Shown piece by piece: positions 50,422 through 59,551 of a stretch of DNA of 64,000 bases. The translations under genes and the position numbers were made by a program. The stretch is from Rossellomorea aquimaris (GTDB lineage Bacteria > Bacillota > Bacilli > Bacillales > Bacillaceae_B). The stretch is taken from positions 62,001 to 126,000 of the forward strand of contig NZ_MINN01000074.1 in assembly GCF_001877785.1 (NCBI RefSeq). The letters run 5' to 3'. The notes below the pieces were generated by a model. It was not told the DNA's origin, searched no databases, and saw nothing but the letters and a program-made list of their open reading frames with translations. The number at the start of each line of letters is the position of its first letter. Within the stretch, counting starts at the first letter, position 1.

Positions 50422-50428
50422 GTGAGGC

Positions 50429-50463
50429 AAGGGGACAGGTCCACTGGTTTTTATGCTGTCCCC
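50429..50463 (+). repeat. GGGGACAG hairpin (dispersed motif)
   Basis: GGGGACAG and CTGTCCCC form a perfect 8-bp inverted repeat directly after the preceding stop codon. Related motifs occur after several other genes in the window. Confidence 0.6.
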
Positions 50464-50579
50464 ATAACTCACCCTTACCCTACGTGGGTATTTCGTAGGG
50501 TTTCGTTGTTTGTAAAAGGAAATATAGGAAAGGGTGTAGAAAAAGCTAGAAGGATACACTTGTTTTAGATGGTTATTTT

Positions 50580-50718
50580 AGAAAGCGTTTTCTTTGTATA
50601 GTAGGGGACGTTTCACTTTTGGATTTAATCGAAACCGGTTTCGTCATTGGGCACGATGCAATTATTATAGGTTTGGTGAAAGGGAAATCTTTTTTAATTA
50701 AAAACGAAAGCGGTTTCG
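50580..50718. promoter_or_regulatory. Three LacI/CcpA-type palindromes upstream of the glucanase
   Basis: AGAAAGCGTTTTCT (50580-50593), CGAAACCGGTTTCG (50630-50643, perfect dyad) and CGAAAGCGGTTTCG (50705-50718) all have the central CG and A/T arms of LacI-family operators. The first fits a CcpA cre site; the other two resemble a pathway-specific LacI-type repressor. Spacings are 50 and 75 bp, which would allow looping. Confidence 0.7.
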
Positions 50719-50789
50719 GACTTGAAAAGTGGTGCTAAGGAGGAATGAAATCCTTCTTCACATATACAAACAAAGGGAGGAAACAAGGA

Positions 50790-53700
50790 ATGAGAAACAA
50801 AGTGGCGATGGTGATGCTTGTGATGATACTTGCATTGTCGGTTGTACTGCCAGCCGGGGCGAAGGGCCCGCGAGGCAGTGAGGATGAGACGATGTTAAAA
50901 CGCTGGGAGGAGCGGGGGCTCTTCGGGGTGATGGAAAAGATGAAGAAGAATTCGAACGCAGCGTTGTCGAGAGTGGAGTATGCTGGACTCATTCATTATC
51001 TAATTGGTGCCGGCAAGGAGGAGATGCCGTGGAGAAGAGCGGATGTGGTGAAGGATGCTAAAGCTCTCGGGTACTGGGATGAGGTGTTCGGAGAAGAAGC
51101 GGAAGCCAACTCGGCTGTGAAGAAGAAGGAGGCACTTGAGGTTGTGGAGTATCTCCTTCCGGACAGCGGCTCCGATGATGATGAGGATAGCATGAAGCCG
51201 CTTAAACTAATCGATGCAATCCGTTTGTTTGATGAGAGGGCCGATGGTTTTTACCAAGAGGCCGGTGTGTATTCCGGAGAGACGATCGTTGGAAATGCCC
51301 TCATTAATCATGGGGATGTGTCGCTCCAGGGTGTGAAGATCGAAGGAGATCTATATATCACGGCCGGCGCTCAGAATGGGAATGTCATTTTGAAAAATGT
51401 GACGGTTGATGGAAAGGTTTATATTGACGAGAAAGTGCAGAATCAGGTGCGTTCGGAAGGGTCGAAACTTGGTGAGGTCAGGGTGTATCAGCCAGGTGCC
51501 GGCAAATCCGACTGGACGCTGATGTGGTCGGATGAGTTCATTTCAAAAGAAATCGATCGTGAGAAATGGACGTATGATATCGGGAACTGGATTGTGGATG
51601 AAAACGGCGATCCAGTTTCTCCCGGGTGGGGGAATAACGAGCTTGAATATTATACGGACTCACCTGAGAATTCCTTCATCCGCGACGGTAAGCTCGTAAT
51701 CAAGGCGAAAAAGGAGGATGAGCCGATCACCGATCAGTTCGGTTCGTACGATTATTCTTCAGCCAAGCTCAAAACGAAAGGCTTGTTCTCAAAAAAATAC
51801 GGGAAGTTCGAGGCGCGGATGAAGCTTCCGGAAGGACAGGGATTCTGGCCGGCATTCTGGATGATGCCTGAAGATAGTGTGTATGGCAATTGGCCGACTT
51901 CCGGAGAGATTGACATCATGGAATCGGCAGGCGGCGATACGAGCAAGATCGGGGGCACGATTCATTATGGAGCGGAGTACCCGAATAACACGTATACGGG
52001 TGCGGAGTATCATTTTCCAGATGGAGAGGATACGACCGGTTATCATACGTATGGAATTGAGTGGGAGCCAGGTGAAATCCGCTGGTATGTAGACGGAAAG
52101 CTGTATCAGACGCTGAATGACTGGTTCAGCCAGGGCACGAATCAGGCGGACAAGTACGCATTTCCTGCCCCGTTCGATCAGGAGTTCTATCTGATCCTGA
52201 ATCTTGCAGTAGGCGGCTGGTACGGCGGCAATCCGGATGAGACGACAAACTTCCCTGGAGAGATGGAAGTCGATTATGTCCGTGCCTATGAGCTGACAGG
52301 CCGTGACTATATAGAGCCGGTCGAGCCGGAGCAAGTGAAGGCCGAGCTGCCGGAAGGTTCCAAATTTCCGTTAGAGGATGGGAACTATATTTATGATTCA
52401 GATTATGATGAGCCGTTCACAGTGGTGGATGCATCTGACGAAGCGCTGGACGGGACATACTGGAATTTCGTGAAGCTGCCGGACTTCGGCGGTGGAGGGA
52501 CGATAACGAAGGAAGAGGCAGACGGCGTTTCTTTTGCAAAAACAGAGGTGGCGAATGAAGGAAATGCATTGTGGGCGCTGCAGCTGATCCAGAACGTTTC
52601 GATTGCGGAAGGCGGCATGTATAAGGTCAGCTTTGATGCCAAGTCGGATACGAACCGTCCGATGATGTCGAAGGTATCGGGCGGAGCTGAGAGAGGGTAC
52701 GCCAATTATTCGGGTGAGCAAACGATCCAATTGACGGATCAGGTGCAGTCTTATGAGTACACGTTCACGCACCGCCAGGATACGGATATCGCAGCAAGGC
52801 TCGAGTTCAATATGGGTGCAAATGGGAATGCACCTGTGTGGATTGGGAATGTACGCGTCGAGGAAGTGGAGCCGGTTGATTCAGGTAATGCTTCGAAAAC
52901 TCCGCTGCCGGACGGAAATCATATTTATAACAGTACGTTTGATCAGGGTGACATGACGCGTATGAATTATTGGGATGTTTTAGTGAATGAGCCTGCAGCG
53001 GCTGCGGCCGAAGTAACGGAAAAAGCAAGGGAGCTGCATGCAGAGATCACAGACGGCGGTTCGGCTGCCGGTGACGTCCAGGTGAAGCAGACAGGTTTGC
53101 AGCTTGATGCGGGTGCAGATTATGAGTTGACGTTCGATGCGCGTGCTTCAGCTGACCGGAAGATTGAGGTCGAGTTCGTGAGCGAGGACGGGACGGTGAG
53201 GTATTTAGATTCCGTACCGGTTAAGCTGAATGGTGAAATGGCTCAGAATAAGGTGGCATTTACGATGCCTGAGGAACTGAGCGATGAACATGGTCAGCTG
53301 CTGTTCAAACTTGGCGGCTCGGAAGGGGATGTGTATCTGGATAATGTTAGACTGCTGAAAACGTCGGTGGATGTGGAGCTGGAGCCTTTAAAGAATGGAG
53401 ATTTTAGTTCAGGGCTTGAAAACTGGGTGCCATATATTCATTTTGATGCTGGTGCTGTAGTTAATGCTGAGAATGAGCAGATGAATGTGCGGATTGATAA
53501 TGCCGGAAAAGAAGCGTGGAGTGTTCTGGCGGAGCAGCCGGGACTGGAACTCGGACAGGGGCTGACGTACGAATTGTCGTTTGATGCCCGTTCGACGGTT
53601 GCGCGCAGTATGGAAGTGACGCTTGAAAATGCAGCATACACACGCTATTTCAACCAGCAAATTCCGGTCGATGACGAAATGTCCAACTATACTTATGAGT

Positions 53701-53816
53701 TTGTGATGGGCGCGAATGAAGTGGTGTCGCTGAAGTTCTTGATGGGGAAATTTGCAGGATCGGACGCAGCACATGAAATCACGATTGATAATGTGGTACT
53801 TCGGGTGAAGGAATAG
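50790..53816 (+). CDS. Secreted GH16 beta-glucanase (laminarinase type) with SLH-like and carbohydrate-binding domains
   Basis: 1008 residues from ATG 50790 (GGGAGG at good spacing; ATG 50745 lies only 1 nt after its AGGAGG). Signal peptide 1-24 (MRNKVAMVMLVMILALSVVL, cleavage near AGA). Residues about 30-130 (LSRVEYAGLIHYLIG, and EALEVVEYLLP) look like degenerate SLH repeats. About 150-230 is a right-handed-repeat-like region (GVKIEGDLYITAG). The GH16 domain (about 237-515) has the catalytic GEIDIMES (ExDxxE) with WPAFWMMPED before it and FYLILNLAVGGWYGG after it. Three CBM4/9-like beta-sandwich modules fill 540-1008. Expected to hydrolyse beta-1,3(-1,4)-glucans outside the cell. Confidence 0.93.
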   Translation: MRNKVAMVMLVMILALSVVLPAGAKGPRGSEDETMLKRWEERGLFGVMEKMKKNSNAALSRVEYAGLIHYLIGAGKEEMPWRRADVVKDAKALGYWDEVFGEEAEANSAVKKKEALEVVEYLLPDSGSDDDEDSMKPLKLIDAIRLFDERADGFYQEAGVYSGETIVGNALINHGDVSLQGVKIEGDLYITAGAQNGNVILKNVTVDGKVYIDEKVQNQVRSEGSKLGEVRVYQPGAGKSDWTLMWSDEFISKEIDREKWTYDIGNWIVDENGDPVSPGWGNNELEYYTDSPENSFIRDGKLVIKAKKEDEPITDQFGSYDYSSAKLKTKGLFSKKYGKFEARMKLPEGQGFWPAFWMMPEDSVYGNWPTSGEIDIMESAGGDTSKIGGTIHYGAEYPNNTYTGAEYHFPDGEDTTGYHTYGIEWEPGEIRWYVDGKLYQTLNDWFSQGTNQADKYAFPAPFDQEFYLILNLAVGGWYGGNPDETTNFPGEMEVDYVRAYELTGRDYIEPVEPEQVKAELPEGSKFPLEDGNYIYDSDYDEPFTVVDASDEALDGTYWNFVKLPDFGGGGTITKEEADGVSFAKTEVANEGNALWALQLIQNVSIAEGGMYKVSFDAKSDTNRPMMSKVSGGAERGYANYSGEQTIQLTDQVQSYEYTFTHRQDTDIAARLEFNMGANGNAPVWIGNVRVEEVEPVDSGNASKTPLPDGNHIYNSTFDQGDMTRMNYWDVLVNEPAAAAAEVTEKARELHAEITDGGSAAGDVQVKQTGLQLDAGADYELTFDARASADRKIEVEFVSEDGTVRYLDSVPVKLNGEMAQNKVAFTMPEELSDEHGQLLFKLGGSEGDVYLDNVRLLKTSVDVELEPLKNGDFSSGLENWVPYIHFDAGAVVNAENEQMNVRIDNAGKEAWSVLAEQPGLELGQGLTYELSFDARSTVARSMEVTLENAAYTRYFNQQIPVDDEMSNYTYEFVMGANEVVSLKFLMGKFAGSDAAHEITIDNVVLRVKE

Positions 53817-53833
53817 AAGAATAGAAGAAATGG

Positions 53834-53866
53834 GGACTGCCTGCTGCGGCAGTCCTTTTTTTTTTG
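53834..53866 (+). terminator. Terminator after the glucanase
   Basis: GGACTGCC / GGCAGTCC stem, 6-nt loop, ten T. Confidence 0.92.
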
Positions 53867-53878
53867 AGGTGAGCGGAT

Positions 53879-54046
53879 TCAATCTGCATTCTGCCTCTTT
53901 CTCCTATTTAACCAGTACATCAGGAAAAAACCGAGAGTGATCCCAATACTATATGTGATGATATAATTCATTTCAAATTTTCCGATCAGGGATAATACCA
54001 GAAAGATGATGGTGCCGATAAGGAATGGAAAATACCAGCGGTTCAT
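53879..54046 (-). CDS. 55-residue two-helix membrane protein
   Basis: Reading from ATG 54046 with AGGAAG upstream: MNRWYFPFLIGTIIFLVLSL, then IGKFEMNYIITYSIGITLGF and FLMYWLNRRKRQNAD. Two transmembrane helices and a basic tail, typical of short bacillar membrane proteins. It sits between the glucanase terminator and the phosphodiester glycosidase promoter. Family not recognised. Confidence 0.7.
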   Translation of the reverse strand: MNRWYFPFLIGTIIFLVLSLIGKFEMNYIITYSIGITLGFFLMYWLNRRKRQNAD

Positions 54047-54191
54047 TGAAAAACTTCCTTTCTAATAAAAATAGATATATTGAACTATACCCATTTTTTA
54101 GGTGGTGAATCTTTACCTGCAAAATAAATAGATTCATTAAGAAATTCTCCAAAAACTCTAAGGATAGTTCCTATTACCTCTTTTTCAGAAT

Positions 54192-54234
54192 TTTACAAAT
54201 AAATTACATTCTATTTATTTTTTTCCTTTATGAT
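54192..54234 (+). promoter_or_regulatory. Possible Pho box and promoter
   Basis: TTTACA (54192), ATTACA (54203) and TTTATT (54214) repeat every 11 bp and end 10 bp before TATGAT (54229-54234), which could be the -10. This matches the TT(A/T)ACA direct-repeat layout of PhoP sites in Bacillus. PhoP control would suit the phosphatase/phosphodiesterase domains of the gene it precedes. Confidence 0.5.
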
Positions 54235-54295
54235 AAAGATGTCATTTATTGATGGATTCAATCAAAATATGGAAATGTCTATAGGAGGCTGAGGG

Positions 54296-56272
54296 ATGAG
54301 AAAATGCTTGAAAAGGGTAGTGCCTGTTGTCCTGTCATTTGCAGTTGCCGGCAGCATGGTTCTCCCCAATGTTGCGAGGGCCCTGGGAGATTTCGATTTA
54401 GATTCCAGGGTGGTACATACACCGATTAATGAATACCGGGCAGATCTTGCACCTGGTGTTAAGGAGAAGCATTACAGTTTTGAAGGAAGTGACGGGAAGA
54501 AGATTGAGAGTTTTGTAGTGGAAGTAGACGTTCAGAATCCGAGTGTATCGATTGAAGCGGGAACCCCGGATGACGGCGAGGAGTATGGATTGCAGCCTGT
54601 CAGGCAGCAGGCAAGTGCCGCGGATGGTGAAAACCATAAGGTGGTGGCAGCTGTGAACGCCGATTTTTATAATATGGCTACAGGCGAACCCAACGGTATT
54701 GTTTTTAAAGATGGAGTCGGGATAAAAGATCAACTTCGGCAGGGGTGGGGTTTCTTAGGCATCAAAAAGTCCGGTGAAGCAGTCATTGGAAGTACAGCGG
54801 AGTATGATGTGGTCAAGGATCAGCTGCAAGAAGCCCTCGGTGGAAATGCGATTCTCGTAAAGGAAAGTCAAGTCTACCAGACTCCTAAAACTGGAGCGGA
54901 TAGGGAGCCTCGCACGGCTGTTGGGATCAAAGCGGATGGAAGTGTGTTCTTTACCGTGATCGACGGCAGACAAGAGCCTTATTCAAGCGGGATTTCCATG
55001 CCTGATTTGGCACAATTGATGATTGATTTGGGCGCGGTGACGGCCCTTAACCTGGATGGCGGCGGTTCATCCACTTTTACCACCCGTACACTTGGAGGGG
55101 ACGATCTCGAGATTGATAATATGCCCTCTGACCGTGGGGAGAGAAGTGTAGCCAACTCGTGGCTTGTTGTTTCAGAGCAGCCTTCAGATCATTCCTTTGA
55201 CTCTGCGTATGTTTACCCTTATGATCAATCCTTCACTCCGGGTTCTACGATCGATTTCGGTGCAAAAGGCAGGGACAAGGCCATGGCATCAGCCCCTATT
55301 CCAGACGCCGATCTGACATGGGAATTATCTGATGCGTCATTTGGGACAATTGATGAAAATGGAGTGTTTCAATCGAATGGGAAAACAGGTCAATTTCACG
55401 TCATGCTGAACCATCAGGGAAAAGAGGTTGGCAAAAGCATCATTGAAATTGCTGCTCCGGTTGAAATTTCTTTCTCTTCACCTGAACTGACGGCAGCCAG
55501 AAACAGTGAAATCCCGTTAGGTTTTAAAACAAAATATGAAAAACGGATAGTCGATTGGAAGTTGGAAGACGTTGAGTTTGATATACCGGAAGGATTAGGC
55601 ACGATTGATGAGGAAGGTGTCCTCCATACGGGTGATGAGAGTGTGAGCGGCACCATCACAGCCCGGCTGAAGGATACAGACCTGACAGCTCAGTTGAAGA
55701 TCTCTGTTGGAATGCTTCCACAAGTGCTATTTGACTTCGAAGAAGACTTAGGTACATGGAAGACAGCAACAGCGAATCGGGGAGAAAAAGGAAGCCTGAG
55801 CCTGGCGGAGTATCCAGAACCCGTTCGATTCGGGGATCAATCACTTAAGCTTGATTATGATTTCACCGATGCACAAACAGGGACGACCCTCGGAGTGTAT
55901 ACCGGTCCGGGAGTGAATACCGAGATCGAAGGGGATCCGCAAAGCATCGGCATGTGGGTCTACGCAACGCCGGAAGCAAACGGGTACTGGCTCCGGATGC
56001 TGATTGCAGATGGGAATAACAAGAATCAATCCGTTAACCTGACCGCTGAGAAGCCCGGGATTGACTGGGTTGGATGGAAATACATCGAGGCAGAGATCCC
56101 ATCATCCTTTACAGGACCATTCAAGATATCCGGGACCCAGGCCATCAGAATGATGTCGACGAAATCCGGCATCACAGGACCTATGACGAAAGGGTCTCTT
56201 ATATTGATAATATACGTGCGGTGTACGGAGAAAAAGTCGATGATCTATATCCTCCGGTCATTGAGTCCATAA
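54296..56272 (+). CDS. Phosphodiester glycosidase (NAGPA) half of a frameshifted secreted fusion protein
   Basis: First half of a gene whose intact product would be about 1370 residues. Strong AGGAGGC ribosome site. Signal peptide 1-29 (VVPVVLSFAVAGSMVLPN, ARA). The NAGPA domain (about 45-300) is seen in AAVNADFYNMATGEPNGIVF, EPRTAVGIKADGSVFFTV and LNLDGGGSSTFTTR. Ig-like and jelly-roll segments follow (LTWELSDASFGTIDENG, GMWVYATPEANGYWLRM). Real coding ends near 56200; from there to 56272 the frame gives an unrelated tail. One base appears to be missing near 56197-56207, and coding resumes in another frame. If not a sequencing error, this product lacks the phosphatase. Confidence 0.85.
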   Translation: MRKCLKRVVPVVLSFAVAGSMVLPNVARALGDFDLDSRVVHTPINEYRADLAPGVKEKHYSFEGSDGKKIESFVVEVDVQNPSVSIEAGTPDDGEEYGLQPVRQQASAADGENHKVVAAVNADFYNMATGEPNGIVFKDGVGIKDQLRQGWGFLGIKKSGEAVIGSTAEYDVVKDQLQEALGGNAILVKESQVYQTPKTGADREPRTAVGIKADGSVFFTVIDGRQEPYSSGISMPDLAQLMIDLGAVTALNLDGGGSSTFTTRTLGGDDLEIDNMPSDRGERSVANSWLVVSEQPSDHSFDSAYVYPYDQSFTPGSTIDFGAKGRDKAMASAPIPDADLTWELSDASFGTIDENGVFQSNGKTGQFHVMLNHQGKEVGKSIIEIAAPVEISFSSPELTAARNSEIPLGFKTKYEKRIVDWKLEDVEFDIPEGLGTIDEEGVLHTGDESVSGTITARLKDTDLTAQLKISVGMLPQVLFDFEEDLGTWKTATANRGEKGSLSLAEYPEPVRFGDQSLKLDYDFTDAQTGTTLGVYTGPGVNTEIEGDPQSIGMWVYATPEANGYWLRMLIADGNNKNQSVNLTAEKPGIDWVGWKYIEAEIPSSFTGPFKISGTQAIRMMSTKSGITGPMTKGSLILIIYVRCTEKKSMIYILRSLSP

Positions 56273-58407
56273 ATGCAGAAGGCCAAGAATATACAACCAG
56301 CGCGGTGAATATTAAAGCAGACGTTCGGGAATATGAAGATGATCCTTACAAAACGGGTATCGATTGGGAAAAGATCAAATTGTACGTGGACGGCAATGAG
56401 TATTCCAAGCGTGAAGGCCACTTTTCCTATGATATGGATGGCTCTGTCTCGCTCAGCGGATTAGAGTGGGCGGACGGTACACATCAAATTACCTTGATGG
56501 TTCCTGATAAATTTGGAAACCAGGCGGCTAAAACCGGATATTTTACAGTCAATACAGGGTCTGCAAAGATCGAAATCATTAAAGCTGAAGAGAAAGCATT
56601 TTTAGGGGATACATTTGAACTGGCTGTGAAAGCAACAAATCCAGCTGAAATCTCTGAATCTGCCTTGTCATTGAAAGTGGATGGGAATTTTCCGGTGGAA
56701 GACATCATCTTTTCACCTGGCTTCGCTGGAAGCACATCAAGCTATGACGATGAAACGGATATCTTGACTCTGCATCTCGAGAACAACGGGGAAACCGGCG
56801 ATACAGCAGAAGCAGCCATAATTCCGATAAGGGTGCCGGCATCCACGAAAGAAGGAAGCAAAGTGAATGTGGAGTTGATGGGGGGAGAAGTCACCTATGT
56901 TCATCCCCGGGAAGAGACTTTCATCCCGACCTATTCGATGAAACCGCTGAATGTGGAAGTAGAGGCTGCACTTAAAGTCGAAGCGGAACCACTGTTAATA
57001 GGAGAACCTGCACATATCAAGGTAATGGATCAGGAAGGCAAGCCTGTCAGTGGAGCGGAAGTTTTTGCCTCAATTGAAGGAAACGAAGAACTTCTTGGGA
57101 AGACAGAAGATGACGGTTCCCTCCTCGTCGATTCGCTCACAAATGAGATCAAAAACATCAGCTTGTTTTCAGTGAAAGGCGGAAGGTATTCGTTTAAGAT
57201 GGATACGCAGACGTACCCGGCTTTAGTGGAGGATGAAATAATAAATATTATTTCACCTACCACCGATGACCCTTATAAATCGAAAAGTTTTACCTGGATG
57301 TCGAGCCCGTTAGGAAAAGACGAGACACCGGTCATCCAATATGCAAGGAAGAAGGATTATGACAAGAAAGGTGATAAGAGCCTTCTCACCGCAAAGGGAT
57401 CATGGAGCAATCAAGTATTCTCCGGTGAGTTGGATATTACCAAGAATGGCATCGCGCGTGTGAATCAGGTTACAGTAAAGAAACTGAAACAGGACACGAC
57501 ATACGTTTACCGGGTCGGGAATGGGGAGACCTGGAGTAATATGCAGGAATTCACCACGTTGAAAAGAAAAAATCAATTTGAGTTCGCAATATTGGGGGAC
57601 ACCCAATCACCATCCGACTTAAGCCTGTTTGACCAGATTCTTTCCGATGTCAACGGACAGGATCCGGCATTTATGATCCATGTAGGGGACCTCGTCGATG
57701 ATTCTTCTAAATTCACTCAATGGGATGATGTATTGGAAGTGATGAGTCAATATGATACCATCCGCACGACTAATCTTGTATCCGCCCTTGGTAATCATGA
57801 ATATATGGGAGACAGCGATGCCAGTACAGCAAAGGCCATCCTGGGCTCGCCGGGGAATGGTCCTGACATGGACAAGGGCGGCACGTATTCAATAGATTAT
57901 CATAACATGCACATAAGTGTGCTTGGTTTTACAAGTGACGATAAAGTACTCGATCAACAAATGGAATGGCTGAAAGAAGATATGAAGAGTTCAGATAAAC
58001 CATGGAAAATACTCGTGACCCATAAGCCTCCGTACTATACGAATCCGTTCGGCGGCAATGAAATCATGAAGGAAAAACTGCCACCGGTCGCTGATGAACT
58101 TGGAATCGACATCGTCTTCTCCGGTCACGACCATGCGTACGGCAGAACGAAGAAACTGAAAGAAGGCAAGGAGGACGAAAACGGTACCGTCTATGTTGTT
58201 GCAGGCACTACCGGTAAAAAGCACTACGATGCAGTGGCAGATGAAAAATTTGAATACGTCAACATGGAAAACATTGCAGTATATATGAGTGCGAAGGTGG
58301 ATAAGGATACCATCACATTCATCACCCGCACATCAGACGGCGATGTGATAGATGAGTTCAGTGTGGTGAATGAAGAGTACGATATGGAAGACTCTGAAGA
58401 AGAGTAG
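56074..58407 (+). CDS. Metallophosphoesterase half of the frameshifted secreted fusion protein
   Basis: Continuation of the previous gene in another frame. The open frame begins at 56074 but is a shadow until about 56200, where YIDNIRAVYGEKVDDLYPPV picks up the real sequence. Then Ig-like modules, a cohesin-like beta-sandwich (about 56570-56950), a purple-acid-phosphatase-type FN3 domain, and a calcineurin-like phosphatase: LGDTQ, VGDLVDD, LGNHEY, VTHKPPYY and SGHDHAYGR supply the metal ligands. Acidic C-terminus. No ribosome site at 56074, so independent translation is unlikely. Together the protein would attack phosphodiester-linked sugars, perhaps teichoic acids, during phosphate shortage (inference). 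Confidence 0.85.
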   Translation: MEIHRGRDPIILYRTIQDIRDPGHQNDVDEIRHHRTYDERVSYIDNIRAVYGEKVDDLYPPVIESINAEGQEYTTSAVNIKADVREYEDDPYKTGIDWEKIKLYVDGNEYSKREGHFSYDMDGSVSLSGLEWADGTHQITLMVPDKFGNQAAKTGYFTVNTGSAKIEIIKAEEKAFLGDTFELAVKATNPAEISESALSLKVDGNFPVEDIIFSPGFAGSTSSYDDETDILTLHLENNGETGDTAEAAIIPIRVPASTKEGSKVNVELMGGEVTYVHPREETFIPTYSMKPLNVEVEAALKVEAEPLLIGEPAHIKVMDQEGKPVSGAEVFASIEGNEELLGKTEDDGSLLVDSLTNEIKNISLFSVKGGRYSFKMDTQTYPALVEDEIINIISPTTDDPYKSKSFTWMSSPLGKDETPVIQYARKKDYDKKGDKSLLTAKGSWSNQVFSGELDITKNGIARVNQVTVKKLKQDTTYVYRVGNGETWSNMQEFTTLKRKNQFEFAILGDTQSPSDLSLFDQILSDVNGQDPAFMIHVGDLVDDSSKFTQWDDVLEVMSQYDTIRTTNLVSALGNHEYMGDSDASTAKAILGSPGNGPDMDKGGTYSIDYHNMHISVLGFTSDDKVLDQQMEWLKEDMKSSDKPWKILVTHKPPYYTNPFGGNEIMKEKLPPVADELGIDIVFSGHDHAYGRTKKLKEGKEDENGTVYVVAGTTGKKHYDAVADEKFEYVNMENIAVYMSAKVDKDTITFITRTSDGDVIDEFSVVNEEYDMEDSEEE

Positions 58408-58623
58408 GATGGATAGGTGTCAGGTACCCTTGTAAACGGGAGGGCCTTGGCACCTTTTTTAATTTGAAAATATGATGCAAATGTTGTCGAGGGGAGGCAG
58501 CTGGCCGTTTAACCGAGAGGGATATAGAGGAAAATCATTCTGCATTATAGAATAGTTGAAAGGATAGGATCTAAGATACCGGATTTTATAAGACGAGTGT
58601 CTGTTAAAGAAGGAGGATATATT

Positions 58624-58974
58624 ATGCTGTTTATGCTAATCGTCAAAGCCTCGAAAAATTCTGAAGCCGGAAATCACCCGAGCCCTGAATTGATGGATGC
58701 CATGACGAAGTATAATGAAGAATTAGTTGAAGCTGGCGTTCGGATCATGGCTAAGGGACTTCATCCAAGTTCATATGGGATACGCATTTCGTATCCTGAT
58801 CCTGATGAAAAGCCTGTAGTCACGGAAGGACCTTTTAAAGAATCAAACGATTTGATTGCCGGATTCATTCTGATTGATGTGAAGTCTAAGGAAGAAGCGC
58901 TCAAGTGGGCGATGCGGATGCCGGATCCCCAGGGAGATGGCGAGGGTCAGATTGAATTGCGGCAGGTATTTTAG
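58624..58974 (+). CDS. YciI family protein
   Basis: 116 residues from ATG 58624 with AAGGAGG upstream. YCII/DGPF-type ferredoxin-like fold: MLFMLIVKASKNSEAGNHPS, then KYNEELVEAGVRIMAKGLHP, VVTEGPFKESNDLIAGFILI (the conserved GPF) and LKWAMRMPDPQ. These proteins are often near sigma factors or RidA-like genes, and the function is uncharacterised. The RidA gene 31 bp downstream is likely in the same operon. Confidence 0.88.
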   Translation: MLFMLIVKASKNSEAGNHPSPELMDAMTKYNEELVEAGVRIMAKGLHPSSYGIRISYPDPDEKPVVTEGPFKESNDLIAGFILIDVKSKEEALKWAMRMPDPQGDGEGQIELRQVF

Positions 58975-59005
58975 CGTCTTGACTGACAACAAGGGGGGAA
59001 ATACT

Positions 59006-59431
59006 ATGGAGAAAAAAATAACATTCATTCGTTCTGGCAATTTGGCATCCGTCGATTATGCCTACGCAAGCAGCATACCTGCAGGGATGGACGTCCTGTT
59101 CTTTGCGGGGGCGTGCCCTCTGGATAAGGACCGTAACGTTCCACATCCAAGTACATATGAACAGCAAGCAAAATTGTGTGTGGAGAATTTGAAGGAAGTC
59201 TTAAAAGAGAGTGATGCAGCCTTGGAGGATGTGGTCTATACGAGAGTGCTGGTAGCTTCAGGGGACCGCTCAGATTTAGTAGCTTCCTGGAGTGCGGTTC
59301 GCGAGGAGTTTGGCGAACACGATGTCCCGAGCACTTTATCTGGTGTTACGGTGCTGGGATATGAACATCAGTTGGTGGAAATTGAGGCGGTAGCGGCTGT
59401 GGATAGGGAGGGCGGAGTAAAAAGAAGATAG
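59006..59431 (+). CDS. RidA family protein (YjgF-like)
   Basis: 141 residues from ATG 59006 (GGGGGG upstream). Rid/YjgF fold: VDYAYASSIPAGMDVLFFAG, ACPLD in place of the common GQxP, QAKLCVENLKEVLKESDAAL, and DVVYTRVLVAS. The canonical imine-deaminase Arg (in the RidA motif near the end, R of SRAA) is not clearly present: STLSGVTVLGYEHQLVEIEA replaces it. It may therefore belong to a Rid subfamily rather than RidA proper. Probable operon with the YciI gene. Confidence 0.85.
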   Translation: MEKKITFIRSGNLASVDYAYASSIPAGMDVLFFAGACPLDKDRNVPHPSTYEQQAKLCVENLKEVLKESDAALEDVVYTRVLVASGDRSDLVASWSAVREEFGEHDVPSTLSGVTVLGYEHQLVEIEAVAAVDREGGVKRR

Positions 59432-59473
59432 AACTAGGCGGCAAAGTAGGACCGGTACTTGTATAAGTGGCAA

Positions 59474-59545
59474 TCTGGATATTTTTGTTAAATTCAGCAT
59501 ATATCCAAATTAGTCAGCATAAATGGGCGGAAAGTCAGTATAAAA
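59474..59545 (+). repeat. 20-21-bp periodic array (TCAGCATAAA type)
   Basis: Units TCTGGATATT (59474), TCAGCATATA (59494), TCAGCATAAA (59514) and TCAGTATAAA (59535), spaced 20, 20 and 21 bp. Short and degenerate, but the same period as the other arrays. It lies right after the RidA gene. Confidence 0.6.
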
Positions 59546-59551
59546 CGAGAT

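Noticed and set aside
50745..50789. Upstream ATG of the glucanase
   Set aside because: AGGAGG is only 1 nt from this ATG, and starting there would put 15 extra polar residues before the signal peptide; ATG 50790 has better spacing and a normal signal sequence.
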